Below, in pieces: positions 1-6,820 of a stretch of DNA of 11,225 nt; within the stretch, counting starts at the first letter, position 1, and the number at the start of each line of letters is the position of its first letter. Origin of the DNA: B4-G1 sp964393895 (GTDB lineage: Bacteria; Chloroflexota; Anaerolineae; B4-G1). The stretch spans positions 1-11,225 of the forward strand of contig CAYMWP010000144.1 of assembly GCA_964393895.1 (NCBI GenBank), in the 5' to 3' direction. The notes beneath the pieces were generated by a model. The model did no database searches. It saw nothing but the letters and a program-made list of their open reading frames with translations, and had not been told where the DNA came from. Made by a program: the position numbers and the translations under genes.

Positions 1-51
1 ATTTAACCCTCAGAGCGAGCAAAATGGGCGGTCACGCTAATTTAGAATAAT

Positions 52-157
52 CGGTTCGATGTACCCGTTTACCGCATCTGGAATGCACCGCCGAGGAATC
101 AAGTGGACAGAATCTCGGCGTTCTCTGCGGCTCTGCGGTAAATAGATACGGTTCGAT
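52..157. repeat. Small inverted-repeat element flanked by 9-bp direct repeats
   Basis: The 9-mer CGGTTCGAT occurs at 52-60 and again at 149-157. Between the copies is a perfect 9-bp inverted repeat, TTTACCGCA (68-76) and TGCGGTAAA (134-142), and an inner 7-bp pair CGCCGAG (89-95) and CTCGGCG (114-120). The right half (about 107-142, with CTCGGCG and CTCTGCGG) resembles the right arm of the hairpin at 10636-10709, so it looks like a degenerate copy of the same repeat family. The inverted repeats begin 6-7 bases inside the direct repeats, so calling these a target-site duplication is uncertain. I see no gene in 1-227. Confidence 0.5.
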
Positions 158-227
158 ATTATAGTTCAGGGCCGGTAAAAATCAAGTCTCCCGAGAACTC
201 TAAGGCCGACCGGCGCTTTGCCTCTCC

Positions 228-256
228 TTGACAAGCCTACAATGCGCGATTATAAT
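228..256 (+). promoter_or_regulatory. Consensus sigma70-type promoter of rpsU-yqeY
   Basis: TTGACA (228-233) and TATAAT (251-256) are both perfect consensus hexamers, separated by exactly 17 bp. Transcription would start near 263, giving a leader of about 48 nt that contains a strong Shine-Dalgarno sequence (GGGAGGTGAG, 297-306) before the GTG start of rpsU at 311. A perfect promoter suits a highly expressed ribosomal protein gene. Confidence 0.85.
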
Positions 257-310
257 GATTTTGCAATCAAAGAACCGGTTTGGTACTGGGGATAGAGGGA
301 GGTGAGATGA

Positions 311-514
311 GTGACCAAAGTTATGATTCACGACGGAGAGTCCTTCGACTCTCTGTTGCGGCGATTCAAGAAGAAGGTACAACGCGACCGCGTATTGTCG
401 GAGGCGCGTCGCCGTCGTTTTTTTGAAAAGCCGAGCGTGATTCGCAAGCGCAAGAAGGCAGCCAAGTTGCGCAAAAGCCGCCGGCAGGCTTACAAGGATA
501 AGCGAACGTATTAG
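311..514 (+). CDS. rpsU: 30S ribosomal protein S21
   Basis: This encodes a 67-residue, strongly basic protein that matches the S21 family. S21 binds the platform of the small ribosomal subunit and takes part in translation initiation. The N-terminal part carries the family pattern of a short acidic stretch followed by 'SFDSLLRRFKKKV'. The middle has 'RRRFFEKPSVIRKRKK', close to the usual 'YEKPSxxRKRK' signature, and the tail is Arg/Lys rich. Length is normal for the family. The GTG start is chosen because GGGAGGTGAG ends 4 bases before it; the next in-frame ATG (323) would remove the conserved N-terminus. It lies under a perfect consensus promoter and 22 bp upstream of yqeY. The rpsU-yqeY pairing is common in bacteria, so co-transcription is very likely. 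Confidence 0.95.
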   Translation: MTKVMIHDGESFDSLLRRFKKKVQRDRVLSEARRRRFFEKPSVIRKRKKAAKLRKSRRQAYKDKRTY

Positions 515-536
515 AACTGATTGGCTAGAGTTATTC

Positions 537-983
537 ATGAACCTCAAGCAGCGATTGCGAGACGATCTCAAGGACGCGCTACGCACTCGCGATGAACGCC
601 GCAAGTCAGTCATCCGTATGGCTCAGACCGCCATCACCTACGCCGAGGTTGAACGCGGCGGCGACCTCGACGACGTCGCCGTGGTCGCAGTGTTGCAGAA
701 ACAGGCCAAACAGCGGCGCGACACCATCGCTGAGCTGCAAGAGGCCGACCGGGCCGACTTGCTCGCCGAGGAGGAAGCGGAGCTGGAAATTCTCGAAGAA
801 TACCTGCCGCGCTTCCTTGGGCGTGAAGAGATCGTCGAGGAAGCGCGGCAGGTGATCGCCGAGGTTGGAGCGACCGGGATGGGTCAGATGGGAACGGTGA
901 TGCGTCAATTGATGTCCAAGCTCAAGGGGCGCGCAGATGGCAGCGTCGTGAACGAGGTGGTGCGCGAGTTGCTGTCTGGTTGA
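537..983 (+). CDS. yqeY: GatB/YqeY domain-containing protein
   Basis: This is a 148-residue protein of the YqeY family, which is related to the C-terminal tRNA-binding domain of the GatB subunit of Asp/Glu-tRNA amidotransferase. The free-standing protein is cytoplasmic and its exact role is unsettled, though a tRNA-related function is assumed. Diagnostic features are the N-terminal helix 'LKQRLRDDLKDALRTRDE', the central Glu-rich helix leading to 'EEYLPRFLGREEI' (about residues 87-100), and the C-terminal 'MGQMGTVMRQLMSKLKGRADG' type region before the final helix. Length is typical. The ATG at 537 has only a weak ribosome site (TAGAG, 525-529), so translation may be helped by readthrough from rpsU 22 bp upstream. 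A strong hairpin follows at 1019-1049. Confidence 0.93.
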   Translation: MNLKQRLRDDLKDALRTRDERRKSVIRMAQTAITYAEVERGGDLDDVAVVAVLQKQAKQRRDTIAELQEADRADLLAEEEAELEILEEYLPRFLGREEIVEEARQVIAEVGATGMGQMGTVMRQLMSKLKGRADGSVVNEVVRELLSG

Positions 984-1018
984 GGCGCGCTCGTCGGGGG
1001 CCTGGTAACAGCGGTGGA

Positions 1019-1049
1019 CAAGAGGGAGCGCTTTACGTGCTCCCTCTTG
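1019..1049 (+). terminator. Strong hairpin between yqeY and pgpH (terminator or attenuator)
   Basis: A perfect 11-bp stem (1019-1029 pairs with 1039-1049; arm CAAGAGGGAGC) encloses a 9-nt loop. It lacks the U-run of a classic rho-independent terminator, since what follows is CTTGTAAATTG and then the ATG of pgpH. It ends only 11 nt before that ATG, where a Shine-Dalgarno sequence would normally lie. It could be a weak or factor-aided terminator, a processing site, or a structure controlling pgpH translation. The pairing is directly visible; the role is inferred. Confidence 0.5.
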
Positions 1050-1060
1050 CTTGTAAATTG

Positions 1061-3175
1061 ATGAACGCACACACACCTGGCGTCGAGAGCAACGAAGGAG
1101 AACCATCGCCGCGCCGGCCTAGCCGGCGCTGGTGGGCCTGGCTGCGCCTCGTCTCGATGGGAACGGCTCTGGCGGTGGCTACGGGCATCGTGTTGGCCCG
1201 CCCACTGCTGCCTACCGGCCAGGAGACGCTGAAGGAAGGAGAGGTGGCTCCCGAGGATGTCCGCGCCCCCCGTAGCGTGACCTATGAGAGCGCCATTCTG
1301 CGCGCGGAGGAGCAGAAGTGGGCCGCAGCTCAAGTCGAACCAATCTATGTCCTTCCCAACCCGGCGCTGGCGCGCCAGCAACTCGACCGCGCCCGCCAGG
1401 TGCTCGACTACCTGGGTTCGGTGCGCGCCGACACGCTCGCCTCTCCGGCCCAGAAGCGCGGCTGGATCCTGGCCGTCTCCGAGTTGGCCGACCTTTCTCT
1501 CGAAACGTCCGATGATCTCGTCACTCTGCCCAACGAGAGTTGGGACCGGGTTCAGTTGGAGACTCTGGCCGTACTCGACCAGGCGATGCGCAGGGAGATT
1601 CGGGAAGGGCACGTGGGGGAGGCCCGCGCGGGAATTCCTCCCCTGGTCAGTCTCGATCTTTCGGAGGAGGAGGCTGCCGCCACTGTAGCGCTCGCGCGTT
1701 GCTTCCTGACGCCCAACTCTTTTTTGGACTCTGACGCGACGGCCGAGGCCCAGGCCCGCGCCCGCGACGAGGTGGGGCCTGTGCTACGTCACTTTGAAGC
1801 CGGTCAGGTCATTGTACGCGAGGGATCGCGCGTCGAGCCGCTTCACCTGGAGGCGCTGGATCAACTCGGCCTGCAAAAATCCGAGGTAAAATGGGCCGAT
1901 TTCGCGGGCGTGATCCTGTTGGCTGTGGTGGATACGCTGCTGCTTGGTTTCTATCTGACCCGTTTTCAGCCGGACGTGTTGTGGGATGGTCAAAAGCTGC
2001 TCCTGCTGGTATTGTTGACCGCCGGTTTCACGGTGATGGCCGGCCGGATGGTGCCGGGCAGCGCTGCGCTGCGCTATCTCGTTCCTGCGCCAGCGCTGGC
2101 CATGCTGACCACGGCCTCGCTGGGACCGCACGCGGGAGTGATCACTGCCATCTTTCTCGGCGCTGCCGCCGGCGCTGTGGCCGACAATTCTCTGGAGATG
2201 GCCGCTTTTGTCACTCTGGGCGGGCTGGTCGCCACGCTCGCAATGGAACGGGTCGAGCGCATTGCCACGTTATTCCGCGCCGGGTTGCTCGCAGCCCTGG
2301 TGCACGTCGTCGTCATTTTCGTTTTCCGCTTCCCACAAGATACAACTCAACTCGGCACATCGCTGATCCCGGTGCTGGTAGGCGCCATTAACGGTGGTGT
2401 CTCGGCCAGCCTAGCGCTGGGGGTTCTGTTCCTCATCGGCCCACTGTTCGACATCACCATCACTATGCGGCTGGTCGAACTCAGCCGTCCCGACAATCCG
2501 CTCCTGCAAAGGATATTGCGCGAAGCGCCAGCTACGTACCACCACAGCTTGATGGTCGCCAATATGGCCGAGCAAGCGGCGGAGAGTATCGGCGCCGATT
2601 CCCTGCTCGCCCGCGTGGGGGCTTATTATCACGACGCCGGCAAGATCGCCCGTCCCTATTTTTTCACCGAGAATCAGGCCGAGGGGATGAACCCACACGA
2701 CCGGCTCGACCCGCACACGAGCGCGGAAATCATCATAGATCACGTCAACGACGGGTTGGCGCTGGCGCGCCGCTACCGGCTGCCCCGCCGCGTGCGGGCC
2801 TTTATCCCGGAGCACCACGGCACCGGTAGGGCCAGCTTTCTCTACAGCAGGGCAGTGCAACTGGCCGGCGGCGATACGGAGGTTGACGAGAAGGATTTCC
2901 GCTACCCTGGCCCCAAGCCACAGAGCAGAGAGACCGCGCTGGTGATGCTGGCCGATGGCTGCGAGGCAGCGGTACGTTCTGCGCGCCCCAACAGCGCCGA
3001 GGAGTTGGCGGAAATCGTTGACAGGATCGTCGCTGCCCGTGTGGACGATGGGCAGTTGAACGAGTCTGGTCTGACGCTGCGCGACCTGGAGGTCATTCGC
3101 AGGATTTTCACCTCTTCCCTGAAGGGGGTCTATCACCCGCGCATTCAATATCCGCAGTCGAGTGCGCGGAGGTGA
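1061..3175 (+). CDS. pgpH: 7TM-HD family cyclic-di-AMP phosphodiesterase (PgpH/YqfF)
   Basis: This is a 704-residue membrane protein of the 7TM-HD family, whose characterised member PgpH hydrolyses the second messenger c-di-AMP to pApA. Layout: basic N-terminus, signal-anchor helix (about 27-46), a large extracytoplasmic 7TMR-HDED-type domain (about 50-275, starting 'EGEVAPEDVRAPRSV'), several membrane helices (about 279-468), then a cytoplasmic HD domain. Visible metal-site residues are H494/H495, H524-D525 in 'YYHDAGK', H552 in 'DPHTSAEII', H585/H586 in 'PEHHGT' and D632 in 'LADGCEA', so the enzyme looks intact. I chose the ATG at 1061. The frame stays open upstream to a TTG at 980 that overlaps the yqeY stop, giving 27 extra unconserved-looking residues. 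Neither start has a clear ribosome site. The linkage pgpH-ybeY-dgkA matches the yqfF region of Firmicutes, but phoH is absent here. Confidence 0.92.
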   Translation: MNAHTPGVESNEGEPSPRRPSRRWWAWLRLVSMGTALAVATGIVLARPLLPTGQETLKEGEVAPEDVRAPRSVTYESAILRAEEQKWAAAQVEPIYVLPNPALARQQLDRARQVLDYLGSVRADTLASPAQKRGWILAVSELADLSLETSDDLVTLPNESWDRVQLETLAVLDQAMRREIREGHVGEARAGIPPLVSLDLSEEEAAATVALARCFLTPNSFLDSDATAEAQARARDEVGPVLRHFEAGQVIVREGSRVEPLHLEALDQLGLQKSEVKWADFAGVILLAVVDTLLLGFYLTRFQPDVLWDGQKLLLLVLLTAGFTVMAGRMVPGSAALRYLVPAPALAMLTTASLGPHAGVITAIFLGAAAGAVADNSLEMAAFVTLGGLVATLAMERVERIATLFRAGLLAALVHVVVIFVFRFPQDTTQLGTSLIPVLVGAINGGVSASLALGVLFLIGPLFDITITMRLVELSRPDNPLLQRILREAPATYHHSLMVANMAEQAAESIGADSLLARVGAYYHDAGKIARPYFFTENQAEGMNPHDRLDPHTSAEIIIDHVNDGLALARRYRLPRRVRAFIPEHHGTGRASFLYSRAVQLAGGDTEVDEKDFRYPGPKPQSRETALVMLADGCEAAVRSARPNSAEELAEIVDRIVAARVDDGQLNESGLTLRDLEVIRRIFTSSLKGVYHPRIQYPQSSARR

Positions 3176-3188
3176 GCCGGAGGCCGAG

Positions 3189-3665
3189 ATGTCTCTCCAT
3201 ACTATCGAGATACAGATTGACGAGCAATTCCAGGGCCGGGTTCAACTAGAGTCGCTGCGCCTGGCCGCCCTGGCCCCGCTGATACATCAACGGGTGGAGG
3301 AAGCGTGCGAGCTGGCCGTGGTCGTGACCGACGATGCAGCTTTACACGAGCTCAACCGCCGCCACCGGGGCGTGGACGCGTCGACGGACGTGTTGGCCTT
3401 CCCCGACGAGACGCGCGGCCCGTTCGTCGGAGCGCCAGGCCAGCCGCGCTACCTGGGCGACGTCGTCATCTCTTTTTCCCGGGCAGAGGCTCAAGCGGAG
3501 GAGGCGGGACACTCCACCCAGGCCGAGTTGCAACTCTTGGCCGTCCACGGCGCGCTGCACCTCCTGGGATACGACGACGAATCGGGGGAGCAGCGGGCGC
3601 GGATGTGGGCCGTCCAGTCCGAAATCCTAAAGGCGTTGCAAGTTCGGGTCAACCTCCCGGAGTGA
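3189..3665 (+). CDS. ybeY: Endoribonuclease YbeY (rRNA maturation factor)
   Basis: This 158-residue protein belongs to the UPF0054/YbeY family, zinc-dependent single-strand endoribonucleases that act in 16S rRNA 3'-end maturation and ribosome quality control. The N-terminal half has the family's 'ELAVVVTDDAALHELNRRHRG' region and 'DVLAFP' (strand and loop before the active site). The catalytic helix reads 'HGALHLLGYDD' (residues 120-130), followed by the usual C-terminal helix. The canonical motif has three His (HGxxHLxGYDH). Here H120 and H124 are present but the third ligand position is D130. The ATG at 3189 is chosen because GGAGG (3179-3183) lies 5 nt upstream. An earlier in-frame GTG at 3162 lies inside the pgpH coding end and lacks a site. 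Only 13 bp separate it from pgpH, so they share an operon. Confidence 0.92.
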   Translation: MSLHTIEIQIDEQFQGRVQLESLRLAALAPLIHQRVEEACELAVVVTDDAALHELNRRHRGVDASTDVLAFPDETRGPFVGAPGQPRYLGDVVISFSRAEAQAEEAGHSTQAELQLLAVHGALHLLGYDDESGEQRARMWAVQSEILKALQVRVNLPE

Positions 3666-3671
3666 TGGTGC

Positions 3672-4046
3672 GTGGTGCGCAGCCGGAACATGCTGGAGAG
3701 TTTTCGCTTTGCCTTCGCGGGCTTGTGGTACGCTTTACGCACCCAGCGTAACACACGCATTCACCTGATCATCGCTGCCGCCGCGATCACGCTGGGAGTG
3801 TGGTTGGATCTATCGCTCACCCGGTGGGCGCTGTTGACGCTGACCATCGGTTTTGTGTTGGTAAGCGAGATGCTGAACACGGTGGCAGAGACGTTGGTGG
3901 ATATGATCAGCCCAGGGTATCACCCGCTGGCAAAGATCGTCAAGGACGTGACAGCGGGGGCAGTGCTGCTGACGGCCATCGTCTCTGTCATCGTTGGTCT
4001 GTTGGTGCTGGGGCCGTCGCTGTGGGCGCGAGTGTTGGGAGAGTGA
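3672..4046 (+). CDS. dgkA: Diacylglycerol kinase family protein (probable undecaprenol kinase)
   Basis: This encodes a 124-residue integral membrane protein of the prokaryotic DgkA family, small trimeric lipid kinases. In Gram-positive-type lineages the gene beside ybeY usually phosphorylates undecaprenol, recycling the lipid carrier for cell-wall synthesis; in enterobacteria the substrate is diacylglycerol. Three membrane segments are visible (about 31-45, 50-66 and 96-114). The catalytic signature is intact: E66, N69 and E73 in 'SEMLNTVAE', D77, and 'HPLAKIVKDVTAGAVLL' after it. The start is taken as GTG 3672 because GGAG (3659-3662) is 9 nt upstream. The adjacent GTG at 3675 or the ATG at 3690 are alternatives, the latter 27 nt from that site. 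Only 6 bp separate it from ybeY. The substrate cannot be decided from sequence alone. Confidence 0.9.
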   Translation: MVRSRNMLESFRFAFAGLWYALRTQRNTRIHLIIAAAAITLGVWLDLSLTRWALLTLTIGFVLVSEMLNTVAETLVDMISPGYHPLAKIVKDVTAGAVLLTAIVSVIVGLLVLGPSLWARVLGE

Positions 4047-4087
4047 GCAGTGTTCGCTGAATCTGGACTGGGAGCAAACGACATCAA

Positions 4088-4561
4088 ATGAACGAACGAC
4101 AACCCATCTATCTGACCGCCGAGGGTGTGGAGGATTTGCGCCGCGAACTGGATCAATTGGTCAAAGTGAAGCGCCCGGCTCTGGCCGAGCGCTTGCGCAA
4201 AGCGATTCAGCAGGGAGATCTCTCGGAGAACGCCGACTACCAGGTCGCCAAGGAAGAACAGGGTTTTCTGGAGGGCCGCGTCCAGCAGATCGAAGTGATG
4301 CTGCGCGAGGCGGTGATCATCCAGGAGAACGGCCTCTCGGACGAGGTTGTCTTGGGCAGTCGCGTGACCGTCGTGGAGGAGGGTGAAGGGGAAGCGGAGA
4401 CTTTTCTCGTCGTTGGGGCGGCCGAGGCAGACCCGATTGACGGCAAGGTATCCAACGAGTCGCCGCTGGGCCTGGCTCTGCTGGGCCGCCGAGTGGGCGA
4501 CGCTGTTACCGTCCAATCTCCGGGAGGCGAAATCGTTTTCCGCATTACTGCGCTCAAGTAG
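4088..4561 (+). CDS. greA: Transcription elongation factor GreA
   Basis: This 157-residue protein has the normal GreA length and architecture. An N-terminal antiparallel coiled coil (about 1-77) enters the RNA polymerase secondary channel, followed by an FKBP-like C-terminal domain (about 82-157). The acidic coiled-coil tip is intact: 'QQGDLSENADY' with D44 and E47, equivalent to the D41/E44 pair of E. coli that stimulates transcript cleavage in backtracked complexes. The N-terminal 'YLTAEGVEDLRRELDQL' and C-terminal 'ESPLGLALLGRRVGDAVTV' are family signatures. The ATG at 4088 is preceded by GGGAG (4070-4074), spaced rather far at 13 nt. It lies 41 bp after dgkA and is the last gene before a terminator, so it is probably the distal gene of the pgpH-ybeY-dgkA operon. 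Confidence 0.95.
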   Translation: MNERQPIYLTAEGVEDLRRELDQLVKVKRPALAERLRKAIQQGDLSENADYQVAKEEQGFLEGRVQQIEVMLREAVIIQENGLSDEVVLGSRVTVVEEGEGEAETFLVVGAAEADPIDGKVSNESPLGLALLGRRVGDAVTVQSPGGEIVFRITALK

Positions 4562-4608
4562 ATAAACCTCCTCACGATCGGGCCTCTCTCGATCAGCGGC
4601 GACAAACG

Positions 4609-4642
4609 AGACCCTATCCGCGACGGGCTGCTAGGGTCTTTT
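4609..4642 (+). terminator. Rho-independent terminator after greA
   Basis: An 8-bp perfect stem, AGACCCTA (4609-4616) with TAGGGTCT (4632-4639), has a 15-nt loop and is followed at once by TTTT (4639-4642) on the plus strand. No T-run follows on the other strand, so it should end greA-direction transcription only. Its right arm overlaps the stop codon and last codons of the convergent protease gene. Confidence 0.65.
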
Positions 4643-6583
4643 CACCACGAAGGGCAAGAAGACAAAGTATTTCTCGGCTACTGTGAACTCGTAGCTGGCA
4701 AAGTTGACCTCTGTGTTACCCTCTCCGTCGGCGGCGCGGGCTTCGACCAGGTAGGTTCCGGCTTGGAGTGAATCAGTTGATATAGTGAAAGGCTCATAGT
4801 CGCTGTCGAAGGCGCTGTCCTGGGCGCTGGCGGGTTGCCAGGGGCCGCCGTTAATGCGGTACTCGACGCCGACAACTGTGCCCCCTTCCAGGTGATAGGC
4901 CATCCCACTGACGTTCACTGGATTACCGATGCAGGCCGCGCCGCTCAATCGGTGGAGCTCTGTATTGAGGCCGCCGTCAACAGGATCGAGGATGTAAAAG
5001 GTCTCGGTGGCGTCAACTTGTGATACGTTCCCCGCCGAGTCTACGGCGACGACTTCCAGGGTGTGCAGTCCGGGCGGGAGCGAGGCGGTAAAGTAATAGG
5101 CTTCGCTCGTGCTGTCGAACGCGCCATCGTCGGCCGTGGCCTGTCGCCAATCGCCGCCGTTGAAGCGGTATTGCACTCCCGTCAGGGTGTTGATGGTCAC
5201 ACTGGTGCGGCTGGGGGAGGGGTAGGGGACAATTTCGGCCGTACCGCTGACGACCACGCTGTCACTGACCACAGAGGCAGAGTCAATGCTGATGGGGAGC
5301 TCTGTGTCCAGCGGGTCGAGGATGTCGTCGCCGTCGCTGTCGCGCCAGCCGATCTGTCCGGCGGCGTAGAGGTCGAGTTCATCCGCACTGTAGGGGAGTA
5401 TTCCGCCACGCATGATGCTGCTCACGTCCGAGGCGCAGTCGCCGTATTCGCTGTTCTGGTTCTCGACGCCCAGGTAGCCAGAGCTGCGGGTGCAGGGTTG
5501 ATAGGCGCTGTAGTATTGGTCCAGCGCGAGAAAGATGTGCCCCATCTCGTGAGCGGCCACGGCGTCCATGTTGTGGGAGCCATAGCCGTTGTTGCCGTAG
5601 GTCATCACCATAAACGGCCCGCCCAGGTAGGCGTAAGCAAAATAGTTGTCGCTAAAGCGGTTGTCGCCGTCGGCCGAGCTATCAACCACAAAGATGGTAA
5701 AGGCCCAATCGGTCTGGTAGGCGTCGCGTAAGTCATTGTTATAGTCGCGGACCTGGGTAAAGTAGAAGTGGGCATCGTATCCCAACCCGCCCATAGCTTC
5801 TGCGACCCAGTATTTTTGGTCGCTGTAGGGGCGAGAAATGGGCTCCACGCTGGTGGGCAGGGGGTTGGAGAAATGATCGTCGTAGACAAAGCTGAGATTG
5901 GCTCGCGGCTCCATCTCGGCCCACCAGTTGAGGCCGGTCACGATCTCGTCAAAGACCTCTTGCTTTTCGGCGAGCGTCCAGTCCTCGGTGGAGGGGTCGC
6001 CGCTACCGTCGCTCTCTACCAGCACTATGCCCACGGCCACGGAACCGGCCATGTATTCACTGGTCTGGTAGTAGCCGGGGGTGACGGAGGCGGCGCCGCT
6101 CCCGAGGGACATTCTATATTCAGTGGAGGGCAGGTCCGGGGCGACGAGAGCATCGTTGGGATCATCTGGGTGGCCTGTTGCCATCAGGCTCGCGTCCATG
6201 GGGGCGGTCTGGGCAGCGAACAAGCTGTTCCACACGTCAGCGATGCGGCTGGCGTTGGGGCCGTAGCTGTCTACGGTGGATGGTTCGATGGCCTGGGTGA
6301 AGACGCCGGCCACGCCGGGCAGCGCTGCGAGTGACTGCATCGCGCTGGAGGGGATTCTGGCTACCAGGGCCCGGTGGGGGAAGGTGTGACTGGTGCGGCC
6401 GCCGTTCGCTTCTACAAAGGTCTGCGCCTGGGAGAGTTGTTGCTCGTCGTCACTCGTCAGCAGGATGAGAACCTGCACCGGCGCGTCGCTCTGCGCCTGG
6501 GCGGTGGGGAGTGGCCCCCAAAGGCTAAAGGCGATGAAGGCTGTGAGCAGCGCCAGAAAGATCTTTTTGCCAGTCATTGCCAT
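4631..6583 (-). CDS. Secreted zinc metalloprotease with propeptide and Ig-like repeats
   Basis: This is a 650-residue exported protein. Residues 1-30 are a signal peptide (Lys-rich start, hydrophobic core, cleavage after 'TAQA'). Residues about 36-102 ('VQVLILLTSDDEQQ' to 'LPGVAGVF') resemble an inhibitor-I9-type propeptide. The catalytic core carries HEMGH at 345-349 with D355 and Y357 following ('HIFLALDQYY'); E346 would be the general base and D355 a candidate third zinc ligand. A calcium-loop-like 'DSDGDDILDPLD' lies near 414-426. Two related Ig-like repeats follow ('GVQYRFNGGDW' near 468, 'GVEYRINGGPW' near 572). The C-terminus is 'EKYFVFLPFVVKRP'. Cys pairs suggest disulfides outside the cell. 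The start at 6583 is 2 nt from GAGGT; M3 at 6577 has better spacing (8 nt) and is as likely. The peptidase family assignment is tentative, and substrate and regulation are not apparent. Confidence 0.85.
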   Translation of the reverse strand: MAMTGKKIFLALLTAFIAFSLWGPLPTAQAQSDAPVQVLILLTSDDEQQLSQAQTFVEANGGRTSHTFPHRALVARIPSSAMQSLAALPGVAGVFTQAIEPSTVDSYGPNASRIADVWNSLFAAQTAPMDASLMATGHPDDPNDALVAPDLPSTEYRMSLGSGAASVTPGYYQTSEYMAGSVAVGIVLVESDGSGDPSTEDWTLAEKQEVFDEIVTGLNWWAEMEPRANLSFVYDDHFSNPLPTSVEPISRPYSDQKYWVAEAMGGLGYDAHFYFTQVRDYNNDLRDAYQTDWAFTIFVVDSSADGDNRFSDNYFAYAYLGGPFMVMTYGNNGYGSHNMDAVAAHEMGHIFLALDQYYSAYQPCTRSSGYLGVENQNSEYGDCASDVSSIMRGGILPYSADELDLYAAGQIGWRDSDGDDILDPLDTELPISIDSASVVSDSVVVSGTAEIVPYPSPSRTSVTINTLTGVQYRFNGGDWRQATADDGAFDSTSEAYYFTASLPPGLHTLEVVAVDSAGNVSQVDATETFYILDPVDGGLNTELHRLSGAACIGNPVNVSGMAYHLEGGTVVGVEYRINGGPWQPASAQDSAFDSDYEPFTISTDSLQAGTYLVEARAADGEGNTEVNFASYEFTVAEKYFVFLPFVVKRP

Positions 6584-6684
6584 TTACCTCATGTGCCTCT
6601 ATGTTAGCAGATGCTGGCGTTCGAATCTATGATTGGAGTGTGGCGATTGCGTGCGAGTTGCGTGCGAAAAAGTGCGAAAATAAA

Positions 6685-6819
6685 ACGGGTGTGTTTCGTT
6701 TCAGTTAGAAACGTCCAGGTGCGACGCACTTTTGCATCAAAAACGACGATTTTCGCGCGTATAACCGGACGAATCTTGAACCAAGTGCGTCGCACCTAAC
6801 TCATTTTAAACACACCCGT
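6685..6819. repeat. Palindromic repeat element A (GTGCGACGCAC family)
   Basis: This 135-bp element has nested perfect inverted repeats. The outer arms are ACGGGTGTGTTT (6685-6696) and AAACACACCCGT (6808-6819). A GTTAG/CTAAC pair (6704-6708, 6796-6800) lies inside, and the inner 15-bp arms are AGGTGCGACGCACTT (6717-6731) and AAGTGCGTCGCACCT (6783-6797). The left arm carries about 8 extra bases next to the inner arm. Single-stranded DNA or RNA from it would fold into a long stem with a loop of about 50 nt. No coding potential is seen. Confidence 0.75.
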
Positions 6820-6820
6820 A

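Noticed and set aside
2411..3148. A 245-codon minus-strand open frame opposite the HD domain of pgpH
   Set aside because: Antisense shadow with no family signature; the pgpH frame keeps every catalytic residue.
3162..3188. Upstream GTG start for ybeY
   Set aside because: It lies within the last codons of pgpH with no ribosome site, whereas GGAGG is correctly spaced before the ATG at 3189.
4577..4594. Small hairpin GATCG/CGATC just after greA as its terminator
   Set aside because: The stem is only 5 bp with no T-run; the hairpin at 4609-4642 is longer and followed by TTTT.
5063..6334. Two plus-strand open frames (222 and 188 codons) opposite the protease gene
   Set aside because: They are Gly/Val/Ala-rich mirror frames of the protease, which has a signal peptide, a zinc motif and repeated domains in the other strand.
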